Below, piece by piece: positions 27,197 to 35,739 of a stretch of DNA of 64,000 bases (within the stretch, counting starts at the first letter, position 1; every line of letters starts with the position of its first letter). Source of the DNA: Pseudoalteromonas luteoviolacea (GTDB lineage Bacteria > Pseudomonadota > Gammaproteobacteria > Enterobacterales > Alteromonadaceae); assembly GCF_001750165.1 (NCBI RefSeq), contig NZ_CP015411.1:428501-492500 (forward strand), read 5' to 3'. Under the pieces are notes generated by a model. The model was given only the letters and a program-made list of their open reading frames with translations, was not told the origin of the DNA and did no database searches. The position numbers and the translations under genes were made by a program.

Positions 27197-29350
27197 TTAC
27201 TGGCTTAGAGTCAGCTCTACAAGCTCTTTTTTAGCATTTATGCGCAATGAAATTAAAGCGATCGAGTCACGCACGTCGGTAAGGTAATCGAGAGTTTTGG
27301 GAAGTGTCATGAGCTTTGTTAGTTGCTGTTGCTCAAGGTGATACCGCCAAAGCTCAAACTGCTCATTAATCCCATATATATGGTTGTTATCAAGCACGAA
27401 ACGTTTATCACTACCCTGAGCAACGAGTGCGTCTATTAAGGTATCTTCTATACCACCGGTCTGCCAAAATCGGTCAAGCTGATCAGTGTAGATAATATGC
27501 CCATTGCTCATACGCTGTGCCCAATTGACTGGCGAATCTTTGAGTACAGTAAAAGTTAATTCGGATAAGTTGAGTTTGGCAAATTTAAGCAGCCCAGCCA
27601 CTCGGATGTTTGCAAGCGCAGTGTGCTTACGACTATCCCAATGAAATAGCTGGTCAATTGGTACTGTGTAAGGGAAATGTTGGCTGGTGCCATCTAGTGA
27701 AAGTTGGTACAACTCCTTGTTTGCGTTGGTTAGAATACGCTTTCCATCTTGGCTCCAAGCTAGTCCGTCAATATAGTTATCCATTGCAAAGTTCGACAAT
27801 TGCTGAGTAGTTTTACCATCACTAACCCAAACTTGATCAATACCCGAACGCTGGGAGCGAAAAGCTAATTTTTTGCCATTGGGCTGAAAGACTGCGCTGC
27901 CTTCTGAGGAAATAGATCGTTCGATGATATTAAATTGGGTTTGATGATGATCTTTATGCGCTTCGTTTACTTCTGGAGCTGACCCTGCTATTTGCAGCGA
28001 TGCAATATCTCGGTCATAAAAGCCTTTGATGACCAATATGCGATCCCCATTTGGATGAAAGCTAGGCGAGCCCATAGGTTCATCTAGAGGTAAACTGACT
28101 TTTTCAATATCACCGTCGTAGGAAAGTGTAAAAAACTGCCGGCCAGTACTAAATACCAGTTTTTCATCTAGGGGGGAGAAACTAGGAGAAATAAGGCGAT
28201 ATTTTGCGACTTCTTGAGGATATTGAATAGCCACTTTTGAACGTATTTCTCCTGCAGGAGTGACTAGTTGTAAGTGGTATTCACCATCTGTGTTTATAGT
28301 GGTGAGGGCGAGTAGGTTTTCTTGTGTGGAATAGGCATATGAAATGACGTTTTCGTTTTCTGAGCCATAAATGAGCTGGCTTTCTTTCGTTTCAATTGTA
28401 TAGCGTATTAACTCCCATCTGGCTTGGTATTGTTGTAAAAGTGCAAGGTGGCCACCTGCCATCCAATTGGGGGAGCGTAGCCGGGAATGTTTACATTCCA
28501 TGATACTTGTAGGCTGTTGAGGTGATATTAGCGACTGAGCAAAATCTAAGCTCATAAGCTGATAACACTGTTTTTGTGTGATGGGTTTTCTGCAATCTTG
28601 CTCTTGTACAAAGTAAAGAGTTTTACCATCTTCTGAGAAGGTATGTGTGCCGTTTGAGTTGAGTTGTTGTGTGAGCTGGAATTCAGCTTGAGTTTGGGTG
28701 TGTTTAGCCCAAATATTATTGATACACAGGCGGTCTTCATAACGATGAAAAACCACATAGTCGCCCTTGGGTGAATAGATCCCTGCATTTTCTCTGTTGT
28801 CTGTGGCTGTAAGCGCCGTGAGCTTTTCAACGTTAAAAGATTGTGGGTCTGGATGAAATATCAGTGCGATTGCACCTAAAGCGATGCAGCAACTTAGCGC
28901 GGTGAGTACTATTTTATGCTTACCAGCACTTTTATTTTGGCGAGGCGTCGCGGGCAGTTCGGGTGATATTGTTTGTTCGGTATGTGCATGGTTGGTAAGT
29001 GGTAAGTGGTTGTTTGTGACTACTGTATTACTATTATCCCACGTGACTTCAGCTTCTAAGCTATAACCTTGCTTTGCATGTGTTTTAATGAACACTTGTT
29101 CTTTGCCATCGTCTCCAAATGCTTTTCTAAGTTGTGCGATACTGCGCTGTAACGTATTAGGTGAGACGATAACGTCGTGCCATACTGCATCGAGCAGTCT
29201 GTCTTGACTCAATACTTTACCTTGATGCTGTGCTAAGACATTTAGCACTGCCAGCGCTTTAGGGGCGAGTGTCTGGGTATGATCTTGGTATTTAATTTGG
29301 TTTCTGGACAAATCGATATAAAAGTCGCCTACCCAATATTGTTGTTGCAT
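27197..29350 (-). CDS. CadC/ToxR-like membrane regulator: winged helix, one membrane helix, TolB/PD40-like periplasmic propeller
   Basis: 717 aa from the ATG at 29350, preceded by GGGAAAG; a GTG four codons earlier is less likely. Residues about 5-100 are an OmpR/PhoB-type DNA-binding winged helix (LAPKALAVLNVLAQHQGKVL, SPNTLQRSIAQLRKAFGDDG, IKTHAKQGYSL). A membrane helix (IVLTALSCCIALGAIALIF, about 150-170) follows, then about 540 residues of repeats with GDYVVFHRY, GKTLYFVQ, EKLVFSTG, GKKLAFRSQRSGIDQVW and GKRILTNANKEL wording, typical of PD40/TolB beta-propellers. Such proteins sense a periplasmic signal and control nearby genes; the divergent hydrolase pair at 29606-31715 is the obvious target (inference). 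Confidence 0.9.
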   Translation of the reverse strand: MQQQYWVGDFYIDLSRNQIKYQDHTQTLAPKALAVLNVLAQHQGKVLSQDRLLDAVWHDVIVSPNTLQRSIAQLRKAFGDDGKEQVFIKTHAKQGYSLEAEVTWDNSNTVVTNNHLPLTNHAHTEQTISPELPATPRQNKSAGKHKIVLTALSCCIALGAIALIFHPDPQSFNVEKLTALTATDNRENAGIYSPKGDYVVFHRYEDRLCINNIWAKHTQTQAEFQLTQQLNSNGTHTFSEDGKTLYFVQEQDCRKPITQKQCYQLMSLDFAQSLISPQQPTSIMECKHSRLRSPNWMAGGHLALLQQYQARWELIRYTIETKESQLIYGSENENVISYAYSTQENLLALTTINTDGEYHLQLVTPAGEIRSKVAIQYPQEVAKYRLISPSFSPLDEKLVFSTGRQFFTLSYDGDIEKVSLPLDEPMGSPSFHPNGDRILVIKGFYDRDIASLQIAGSAPEVNEAHKDHHQTQFNIIERSISSEGSAVFQPNGKKLAFRSQRSGIDQVWVSDGKTTQQLSNFAMDNYIDGLAWSQDGKRILTNANKELYQLSLDGTSQHFPYTVPIDQLFHWDSRKHTALANIRVAGLLKFAKLNLSELTFTVLKDSPVNWAQRMSNGHIIYTDQLDRFWQTGGIEDTLIDALVAQGSDKRFVLDNNHIYGINEQFELWRYHLEQQQLTKLMTLPKTLDYLTDVRDSIALISLRINAKKELVELTLSQ

Positions 29351-29605
29351 AGTCTTTCCCACTGGTCGATGGCAGTTGTCATTATTATCTTATTCTGCAA
29401 AAAGCATGGTTAACATACGTAATTGATAGTGAAATATCAATTATAACCAATTGAATATTTTGCTATTTTATTCTTCATTGCAAAGTCAACGAGACGTCAG
29501 CAAGACATCAAGCATCTTGTTCCAAGCGCATTAATCTTATCTCTGAGCCAATCAACGATACATTGCTTTTTAGCCAAGTTTATAGAGTATAAATAACGAG
29601 GAACA

Positions 29606-30445
29606 ATGATGAAAAAATTTGTGCAAGTATTGATATATATGATGTTGCCCATGTGGCAGTTACAAGCGATGGAGTTTGATGCATATACCACGCCCCAAAC
29701 GCAAGTTGTGCCCATCGTCAGTTCGGTAAATGGTGGTCAATATGAACTGCTGGTCAAATTACCAGAAGGCTATGGAAAAGATCTAAAACGTCGTTACCCA
29801 GTTGTGTATTTCACTGATGCAGTATGGCAACTAGACTTGCTATCCGCAGCAACCACATTTTTAATGGATGATGCAATTTTAGTTGGGATATCTTGGCAAA
29901 AAGACATGCCGAGAGGAGACGGTAAGGTTGCGGTGCCGCACGCCAGCCGGTTTCGAGACTATACGGTGACTCCGTCAACGGACAAAGCTCGTCAGGCCAA
30001 ATATCACTTTGGCCAAGCTGAAAAACATTTAGCCTTCATTCGCAATGACGTCATTAAACGGGTTGATACACTCTACAGAACCAAATCTGACCAGCGCGCA
30101 TACTTTGGTTATTCACTTGGTGGTCAATTTGGGGTCTACGTCTTAGCTGCACAACCGGATACCTTCAATCACTACATATTAGGCAGTCCAGCTTTAGGTG
30201 GCAGTATGGACTATTTAAGCAATTTATTGAGTCAGCAGAAGCAACTTAAAGCAAATGTGTTTATCTCATATGGCGACCAAGAAGCGCGCCTTAAAACGCA
30301 TGTTGATGTGCTGCTCTCCAAGCTAAATGCGCGTAAGCATAGTCAATTGTCTTTAACACATGAAGTGATGGAAGGAGATCATTCTCAAGCGGTACCAATG
30401 ACAGCGGCTCGTGGAGTGTCATGGCTGTCGAAATTAACACAATAG
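29606..30445 (+). CDS. Secreted alpha/beta hydrolase (esterase D/Fes-like)
   Basis: 279 aa, start behind CGAGGAACA; a second ATG follows immediately. Signal peptide about 1-21 (ends LQA). The nucleophile elbow GYSLGG places Ser170; YPVVYFTDAVWQLDLLS and ILVGISWQKD are typical of the putative esterase/ferri-enterobactin esterase-like family. The C-terminal EGDHSQAVP supplies the probable catalytic His. It is likely periplasmic and hydrolyses an ester; substrate unknown. It precedes a second secreted hydrolase by 40 bases, and both diverge from the CadC-like regulator. Confidence 0.9.
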   Translation: MMKKFVQVLIYMMLPMWQLQAMEFDAYTTPQTQVVPIVSSVNGGQYELLVKLPEGYGKDLKRRYPVVYFTDAVWQLDLLSAATTFLMDDAILVGISWQKDMPRGDGKVAVPHASRFRDYTVTPSTDKARQAKYHFGQAEKHLAFIRNDVIKRVDTLYRTKSDQRAYFGYSLGGQFGVYVLAAQPDTFNHYILGSPALGGSMDYLSNLLSQQKQLKANVFISYGDQEARLKTHVDVLLSKLNARKHSQLSLTHEVMEGDHSQAVPMTAARGVSWLSKLTQ

Positions 30446-30485
30446 AGTTTGTGTATAGAGATTGATTAAATGGAGGGAGGAGCTG

Positions 30486-31715
30486 ATGAGAGTACCTTTT
30501 AACAAACTAGCTAAAAAAAAGCTGATCATATTGACTTGTGTTGTTACGCTGGCCGCCGCAACTATATCGGCTAAAGAAAATAATTCAGTAGTACTTATGG
30601 CAACGGCAACGGAGAAAGCGTTGCCCCACTCGGAGTTACCGAGTTTTAACGTGCCGTACATTAGCTTTTCACCAGAACAGCTAGGTGATGGCATCCAAGT
30701 TGGCAAATTTGATAGCTTCAATGCTGATAAAGCGAAGCTCAATGAGTTTGCTAAGAAAATAAATGTACAAACATTTGGAAAGTACGACAGTTTGCTGGTT
30801 GTGAAGGGTGATTCACTGATCTTTGAATCTTACTATTTACGGGGCAGAATTGATAAACCTCATCGCCAAGCATCAGTGACTAAAGCTATTTTGAGTTTAG
30901 CTATCGGTCGTGCCATTGCGCTTGGTCATTTAAATAAATCCGATCTGAACAAGCCTATAGTATCATTTTTTCATGATTTGAACCCAGCGCAGTTTTCATC
31001 GGGGGTGAAGAGCATTACTTTGCATCAAGTTTTAACGATGCGATCAGGGTTACGTATGGATGGTGAACGATTTGCAGCTGCAATTGAAAAGTTGGGAAAA
31101 AAAAGTACTCATGATCAGTTACAAGCGATATTGTCATCTTCATCACCAATTACGCCTTTGAGCCAAGTATTTAACTATCAAAGTGAAGATCCGGAGCTTG
31201 CAATGCTTGTGCTCAATGCGGTGGTACCAAATGGGGCCAAAGCTTTTATCGAAAAGGAACTTTTTCACAAGTTAGGGATTTTCAACTATCAGTGGCGAGA
31301 AGGGAGCTGCGGTTTACCCATAGGCGCATATGGTGCAGAGTTGACATCAAGAGATATGGTTAAATTGGGTTTGCTAGTTAAATCTGAGGGTAAATGGCAG
31401 GGTAAGCAGTTGCTCCCCAAAGCGTACTTAGCTAAATCATCCAATGAAATAGTCGCACTGAATGAAAGTGATATATTTTTTACAGGTAATAGGGTTAAAA
31501 ATCCTGGGTATGGTTATTATTGGTGGCAAGCAGACATGCTTATTGGTAATAAACGCTATCTGACTCGCTCAGCACAAGGTGGGGGAGGGCAATATATTGT
31601 TATCATAGACAAGTTAGATTTAATGATAGTGACAACAGGCCATGAGCGTGATGAGCAAACAATGAAGGTGATTGCCGAAGAGTTGTTACCTTTATTTTTG
31701 CCACAAAATAGCTAA
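30486..31715 (+). CDS. Exported serine hydrolase of the beta-lactamase/class C family
   Basis: 409 aa using the ATG at 30486, which has GGAGGGAGGA 5 bases upstream; an in-frame TTG at 30462 is less likely. Signal sequence (LIILTCVVTLAAATISA, about 12-29). SxxK motif S130-V-T-K133 and a YQS triad element in FNYQSEDPELA; SAQGGGGQYIVII probably replaces the KTG strand. The family includes esterases, D-aminopeptidases and penicillin-binding-like proteins. The gene probably forms an operon with the preceding esterase. Unlike the hydrolase at 8798 it lacks a lipobox. Confidence 0.9.
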   Translation: MRVPFNKLAKKKLIILTCVVTLAAATISAKENNSVVLMATATEKALPHSELPSFNVPYISFSPEQLGDGIQVGKFDSFNADKAKLNEFAKKINVQTFGKYDSLLVVKGDSLIFESYYLRGRIDKPHRQASVTKAILSLAIGRAIALGHLNKSDLNKPIVSFFHDLNPAQFSSGVKSITLHQVLTMRSGLRMDGERFAAAIEKLGKKSTHDQLQAILSSSSPITPLSQVFNYQSEDPELAMLVLNAVVPNGAKAFIEKELFHKLGIFNYQWREGSCGLPIGAYGAELTSRDMVKLGLLVKSEGKWQGKQLLPKAYLAKSSNEIVALNESDIFFTGNRVKNPGYGYYWWQADMLIGNKRYLTRSAQGGGGQYIVIIDKLDLMIVTTGHERDEQTMKVIAEELLPLFLPQNS

Positions 31716-31722
31716 AGAACCT

Positions 31723-31748
31723 AATCAGGAATTTTGGTTCTGATTTTT
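31723..31748 (+). terminator. Weak terminator candidate
   Basis: AATCAG (31723-31728) / CTGATT (31740-31745) followed by TTT, 8 bases after the serine hydrolase stop. Confidence 0.4.
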
Positions 31749-32400
31749 ATCATAGACACTTTGAATTGACCAGCCACGGTATGAAGTCTGGGTGTATGCA
31801 CTTTACGTTGTGGTGCCCAGCTTTTAAGACATGCCCGAGCGTTGTTTATTGGTTTATTTGTTACCGCTTTCAGTTCGTAAACTCTCACCGTATTGACTAA
31901 GCCATCCTATGAAGTGCTTATTTAAACAGCGCCTCTGTGAATAATATGGTGGTCGCAAAAATCTGATTGTATTTAAGCTAATCATAACAGTCTCATAAAC
32001 ACACTGTTTTGTTTTTCTATCTTTCACAATATTGTGAATGATCTACCATTACATTTGTTAAATCTACCGCGCGGTATACGTTAGCTTAATTAATGATTAT
32101 TGTTATTTGTTTTAACTAATCTGATTATGGCTTCGGTGCTCATTTTATGAATGGGCTTTACTCAATTTTACCTAGGTGAGAATATTATAATTTTTCGAGA
32201 GGTGGTTGGTTTTTTTAAACCTCCGAATAAATGGTAGTAAGATTTAATGCGTGCGCTTTTATTTCCACTATGTAAAATTTAAAGGTGTTTGGGTTTTGAT
32301 TTGTATGGTTTTTTTAATTGTTAAGTCCTAGTGAAATATGATTAGGGGGGTATTTAAACTCATCGGTGATGTGCTTTACAGGTGTGGTGTAGCATATGGG
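31749..32400. other. Gene-poor AT-rich gap, 652 bases
   Basis: No supported coding frame or RNA gene. Composition is AT-rich like the rest of the accessory region. Confidence 0.55.
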
Positions 32401-32562
32401 TTAACTATCTCCAGTATCAAGTTTTAAATTAACGCTTTTTAGCCATGATGTACCAGGGTGATTAGCTGCCTGATTTTTTACAGGAGTTGCTAGTGATAAA
32501 TCTAATTTATCTGCCAGATTTTTTAATTCAGGGTTAATGGTTTTTAGGAGGTTACATTGTTA
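32401..32562 (-). pseudogene. Possible remnant of a coding sequence (about 53 codons, no start)
   Basis: Minus-strand frame ending in TAA at 32401-32403 reads INPELKNLADKLDLSLATP, then HPGTSWLKSVNLKLD, which looks like real protein in otherwise non-coding DNA. It runs back only to a stop just before 32562, with no ATG, GTG or TTG start in that frame. It is either a decayed gene fragment or chance. Confidence 0.3.
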
Positions 32563-32752
32563 TTTAATAATTTTTATTTCAGCGATTATTTATAATGTAC
32601 AGTTTTTTTCTAAGTTTATCTTGCTATCTTTCTAAAATACTTAGTTATTTTTTATTTAGAAAAGGTTGTGTTTTTTTTCAGGGTTATATGTTTTTTTTAA
32701 ATTTTTTTGTGTGTAGGTTAAATGGGAGCTCGATAAAAAACAGGAATAAAAA

Positions 32753-32971
32753 ATGAACATTAAACTTAAAAAAACTAAACTAAAATCTCTTACTAAAACC
32801 CACAACTCTATTAGTGAAGGTATGACACCTCAAATCGCTGGCGGTAGCAGTCGTCCGGGTGGTGGTGGAACATATACTCCGACTCAGATAACGCATTGTG
32901 ATGTGAATTTATGTCATAGCGCTCAGGGGGAAGATATGGTTTGTAATATTACAGGCACGGTCCGTCATTAA
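32753..32971 (+). CDS. Double-glycine-leader peptide, possible RiPP/bacteriocin precursor (72 aa)
   Basis: ATG preceded by ACAGGAATAAAAA. Leader is Lys/Leu-rich (MNIKLKKTKLKSLTK), continues HNSISEGMTPQIAGG, and ends at Gly30-Gly31. The 41-residue core begins SSRPGGGGTYTPTQ and contains Cys49, Cys54 and Cys64 with many Thr/Ser. This is the plan of class I lanthipeptide-like or GG-leader natural-product precursors; three Cys with Ser/Thr permit thioether or disulfide formation. The leader resembles that of the 54-aa peptide at 23143-23307. A strong terminator follows, so the gene is monocistronic. No LanB/C/M, radical SAM or C39 transporter is visible in the window; such enzymes would have to be elsewhere. 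Assignment is by pattern only. Confidence 0.68.
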   Translation: MNIKLKKTKLKSLTKTHNSISEGMTPQIAGGSSRPGGGGTYTPTQITHCDVNLCHSAQGEDMVCNITGTVRH

Positions 32972-32981
32972 ATTTGCATGT

Positions 32982-33009
32982 GAGCCCATTTTGGGCTCGT
33001 TTATTTTTT
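32982..33009 (+). terminator. Rho-independent terminator after the 72-aa peptide gene
   Basis: GAGCCCA (32982-32988) / TGGGCTC (32992-32998) with TTT loop, followed by GTTTATTTTTT. Confidence 0.82.
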
Positions 33010-33673
33010 ACCAAAGCCTTGACGTTTTATATACAATGTAAGAACTTTTTTTTGGCAAGATTTGTTTTATTTACTAAATGGTAAGCTTATCTTCTATAAT
33101 TAAATATAAGCCTAGTTAAGGAAGGGGGAATTATCATTTGATTCATAGGATATTGTTCTATGGTAAAAATAAGATATGTAATTTTAGGCTTACTTAGTAA
33201 TTCTAGTAATTTCAATTCATTTCATCTTACCTTGCTTAGCACTTGATTTTTTAATTGTTAAGGTCTTTTTATTTATTAAAATCACTAATCCAATATTGCT
33301 TGATAAACTAATGGCAATTCTCCTTATTGTGATTACGAGTAATGATACCGTATGAATATGTTTATATTTGACTTAATTAACACGCTTTTTAGCATTGGAA
33401 AGTCGATGATAAAGACAGCAGATGTTGTTGGTTAATTAATGTTTTCTTGGTGTTTGTAAGTCTATTTATAATAATTGGCTTGGTTTTTTTATGTTTAATT
33501 ATGTGAGATTTTTTTCTTATTTCAACAAAGGCTTGTGTTAAAGTTAAGCTTGTAATGGCTGTTTGATTAATGTTTGTTTCTAAATGTTCCCCCTTTTTAT
33601 TTTCTTTTTTTTAATTTTTTTCTTTATGGTTATTTTTAAAGTTAAATTTAAAATAGAGTTAGGAAGGAAATAA
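33010..33673. other. AT-rich gene-poor gap, 664 bases
   Basis: T-rich on the + strand, especially 33475-33640. A 28-codon frame from 33159 exists, but nothing supports it as a gene. Promoter for the interrupted gene at 33674 is expected near the right end. Confidence 0.55.
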
Positions 33674-34036
33674 ATGAAAAAAATAATTAAAGTGAGTGCT
33701 TTTTTATTGTCTGTTTTCTCAGTTAATATTTATGTTGCAGGTTAGTTAACCCCATTGGGCACAGGCGTTAAATTGAGTAAAGTACATATATTTGGTGAAG
33801 GTGGAACAGTTGTTTTGTTAGCAGAAGAGGTTCCTATAAATCCAGGTCACTATAGAAAGAAAACGATGGTTTATATTCACCCTGATTTAAAACAGTATAA
33901 TCAAATGGTAAGTGCGGTTTTAGCCGCACATGCGCAGGATAAAACAGTTGGGTTTTGGTCGAGCGGTTGCTCTACAAATTACTTCTGGGGGTCAAGTGAA
34001 AGCATGCCTAGGATCAGAGATCTTTGGGTAAACTAA
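33674..34036 (+). pseudogene. Exported protein gene interrupted by an in-frame amber codon after the signal peptide
   Basis: ATG at 33674 behind AGGAAGGAAATAA begins MKKIIKVSAFLLSVFSVNIY and VAG, a good signal peptide, then TAG at 33743-33745. The same frame continues without further stops to 34036: LTPLGTGVKLSKVHIFGEGG, later VYIHPDLKQYNQMVSAVLAA and TVGFWSSGCSTNYFWGSS, ending IRDLWVN. Read through, it would be about 120 aa, secreted, with a mature part of about 97. The C-terminal wording (repeated short strands, one Cys, MVSAVLAAHAQDKTVGFW) resembles small secreted beta proteins; I cannot name the family. Recent nonsense mutation, sequencing error, or readthrough are the options. Confidence 0.62.
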
Positions 34037-34593
34037 AGGTACGGATTTGTGGCATTGTTAATTGATGCCACAAAAATTAGTTAAATAATTCATTAAAATT
34101 TAATAATAAATCGATTTTAAGAAAAATTTAAATGGCAATGCCAAATCGAATACTAAAGAATGAAAATTTTATACATATTATCTATGTTACGACTTTTTAA
34201 CAGTTTCATCGCCAAATGGGGTATAGGGTGACCATCGCCTTAAAACGACTATTTTTCTTTATTTGTGGAACTGGATTTTTTCGAAAAAGTTAACTTGTGG
34301 CCGTTGCTGCTACTTTTGAATAGTGACAAATTGCCTTCCTAATTTATTGTTATTATTACATAACTAAATCTCATCAACTGAGTTATGCATCTTTTTAGAT
34401 GTGTGAAGTTAAATTTCAAATGAAGTAAACACTCAAAATCAGTGCAGTCAGTAAAAAGACAAAACTTGCAAGCTGGTTGTTTCTTTACTAATCGTTAAAG
34501 AAGTCATGCAGTTTAGGCAATAAAACCTAATGACAGTCATCCAATAATAAAAACCCCTTCAATATTAAAATTATAAGGGATCGGAGACGTCAC
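34037..34593. other. Gap before the cytochrome oxidase operon, 557 bases
   Basis: No coding frame supported. It should hold the promoter of coxB; no clear terminator or operator was recognised. Confidence 0.55.
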
Positions 34594-35739
34594 ATGAATC
34601 TTGCGAATGTAAAGCTGTTCAATTTCTTTGTCCCATTACTGGCGAGCTTCAGTACAGCAGCCAGCGATTATAACATGCGTCAAGGGGTGACGGATGTTAG
34701 TAATGAAGTTTATCAGTTACACATGACGATCTTTCTGATCTGCTGTGTGATTGGCGCTATTGTCTTTTCGGTGATGTTTTGGGCGTTAATACATCACCGC
34801 AAGTCTAAAGGTGCTGAGCCAGCACAGTTTCATGAGAGTACCAAAGTAGAAATTGTGTGGACTGCTATTCCATTTTTGATTTTGGTTGTGATGGCTATTC
34901 CTGCGACTAAAACGCTGATCGCAATGGAGGATACCAGTAAGTCTGATCTCACAATCAAGGTCACAGGATCTCAATGGAAGTGGCATTATGAGTATATGGG
35001 CCATGACGTTGACTTTTTCTCTGTCCTGTCAACGCCAAAAGATCAAATCGACAATTTACAAGCGAAGGATGAGCACTACTTGTTAGAAGTCGATAAGCCT
35101 CTGGTTATTCCCACTGACCGAAAAGTACGATTTTTATTGACCTCCGATGATGTCATTCACTCTTGGTGGGTGCCCGATTTTGCCGTAAAAAAAGATGCAA
35201 ACCCTGGGTTTATCAATGAAGCCTGGACGCGGGTAAATGAGCAAGGCATTTATCGAGGGCAGTGTGCTGAGTTGTGTGGCAAAGATCATGGCTTTATGCC
35301 TGTTGTGGTTGATGCACGTTCTCCTGAAGACTTCGATATGTGGCTTGCAGAGGCTAAGCAGACGAAAGCAAAGGCGCAGCAAGCAGAGGCGGCTTCAGTT
35401 AGTGCCACGTTATCTAAAGAAGAGTTAATGGCAACAGGTGAAAAAGTATATATGGCTTATTGTGCCGCATGCCATCAACCCACAGGGTTAGGCTTACCAG
35501 GGGTGTTTCCAGCGATGAAGGGCAGTACGGTGGTCAATGGGGAGTTAAAAGCACATATTGATATATTAGTTAATGGGCGTCCCGGCACGGCCATGCAAGC
35601 TTTTGGAAAGCAACTTACGCTAACAGAAATTGCCGGTGTGATCACATATAAACGCAACAGCTGGGGTAATGATACGCAAGAGGTAGTTCAACCGGGGCAA
35701 ATTCAGGCCTTCATTGATGAGACTAAGGAGAAAGAATAA
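34594..35739 (+). CDS. coxB: Cytochrome c oxidase subunit II with fused cytochrome c domain
   Basis: 381 aa. Two N-terminal membrane helices (about 42-66 and 86-108), the aromatic GSQWKWHYEY strand, and the CuA site: HSWWVPDF, then CAELCGKDHGFM with the two Cys, His and Met ligands. A C-terminal class I cytochrome c domain has the CAACH heme site. It receives electrons from a soluble or membrane cytochrome c and passes them to subunit I. RBS GGGATCGGAGA precedes the start. The stop overlaps the coxA start (TAATG). First gene of a nine-gene oxidase operon. Confidence 0.97.
   Translation: MNLANVKLFNFFVPLLASFSTAASDYNMRQGVTDVSNEVYQLHMTIFLICCVIGAIVFSVMFWALIHHRKSKGAEPAQFHESTKVEIVWTAIPFLILVVMAIPATKTLIAMEDTSKSDLTIKVTGSQWKWHYEYMGHDVDFFSVLSTPKDQIDNLQAKDEHYLLEVDKPLVIPTDRKVRFLLTSDDVIHSWWVPDFAVKKDANPGFINEAWTRVNEQGIYRGQCAELCGKDHGFMPVVVDARSPEDFDMWLAEAKQTKAKAQQAEAASVSATLSKEELMATGEKVYMAYCAACHQPTGLGLPGVFPAMKGSTVVNGELKAHIDILVNGRPGTAMQAFGKQLTLTEIAGVITYKRNSWGNDTQEVVQPGQIQAFIDETKEKE

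Noticed and set aside
33159..33245. 28-codon frame in the spacer before the interrupted gene
   Set aside because: No RBS or leader pattern; typical of AT-rich chance frames.
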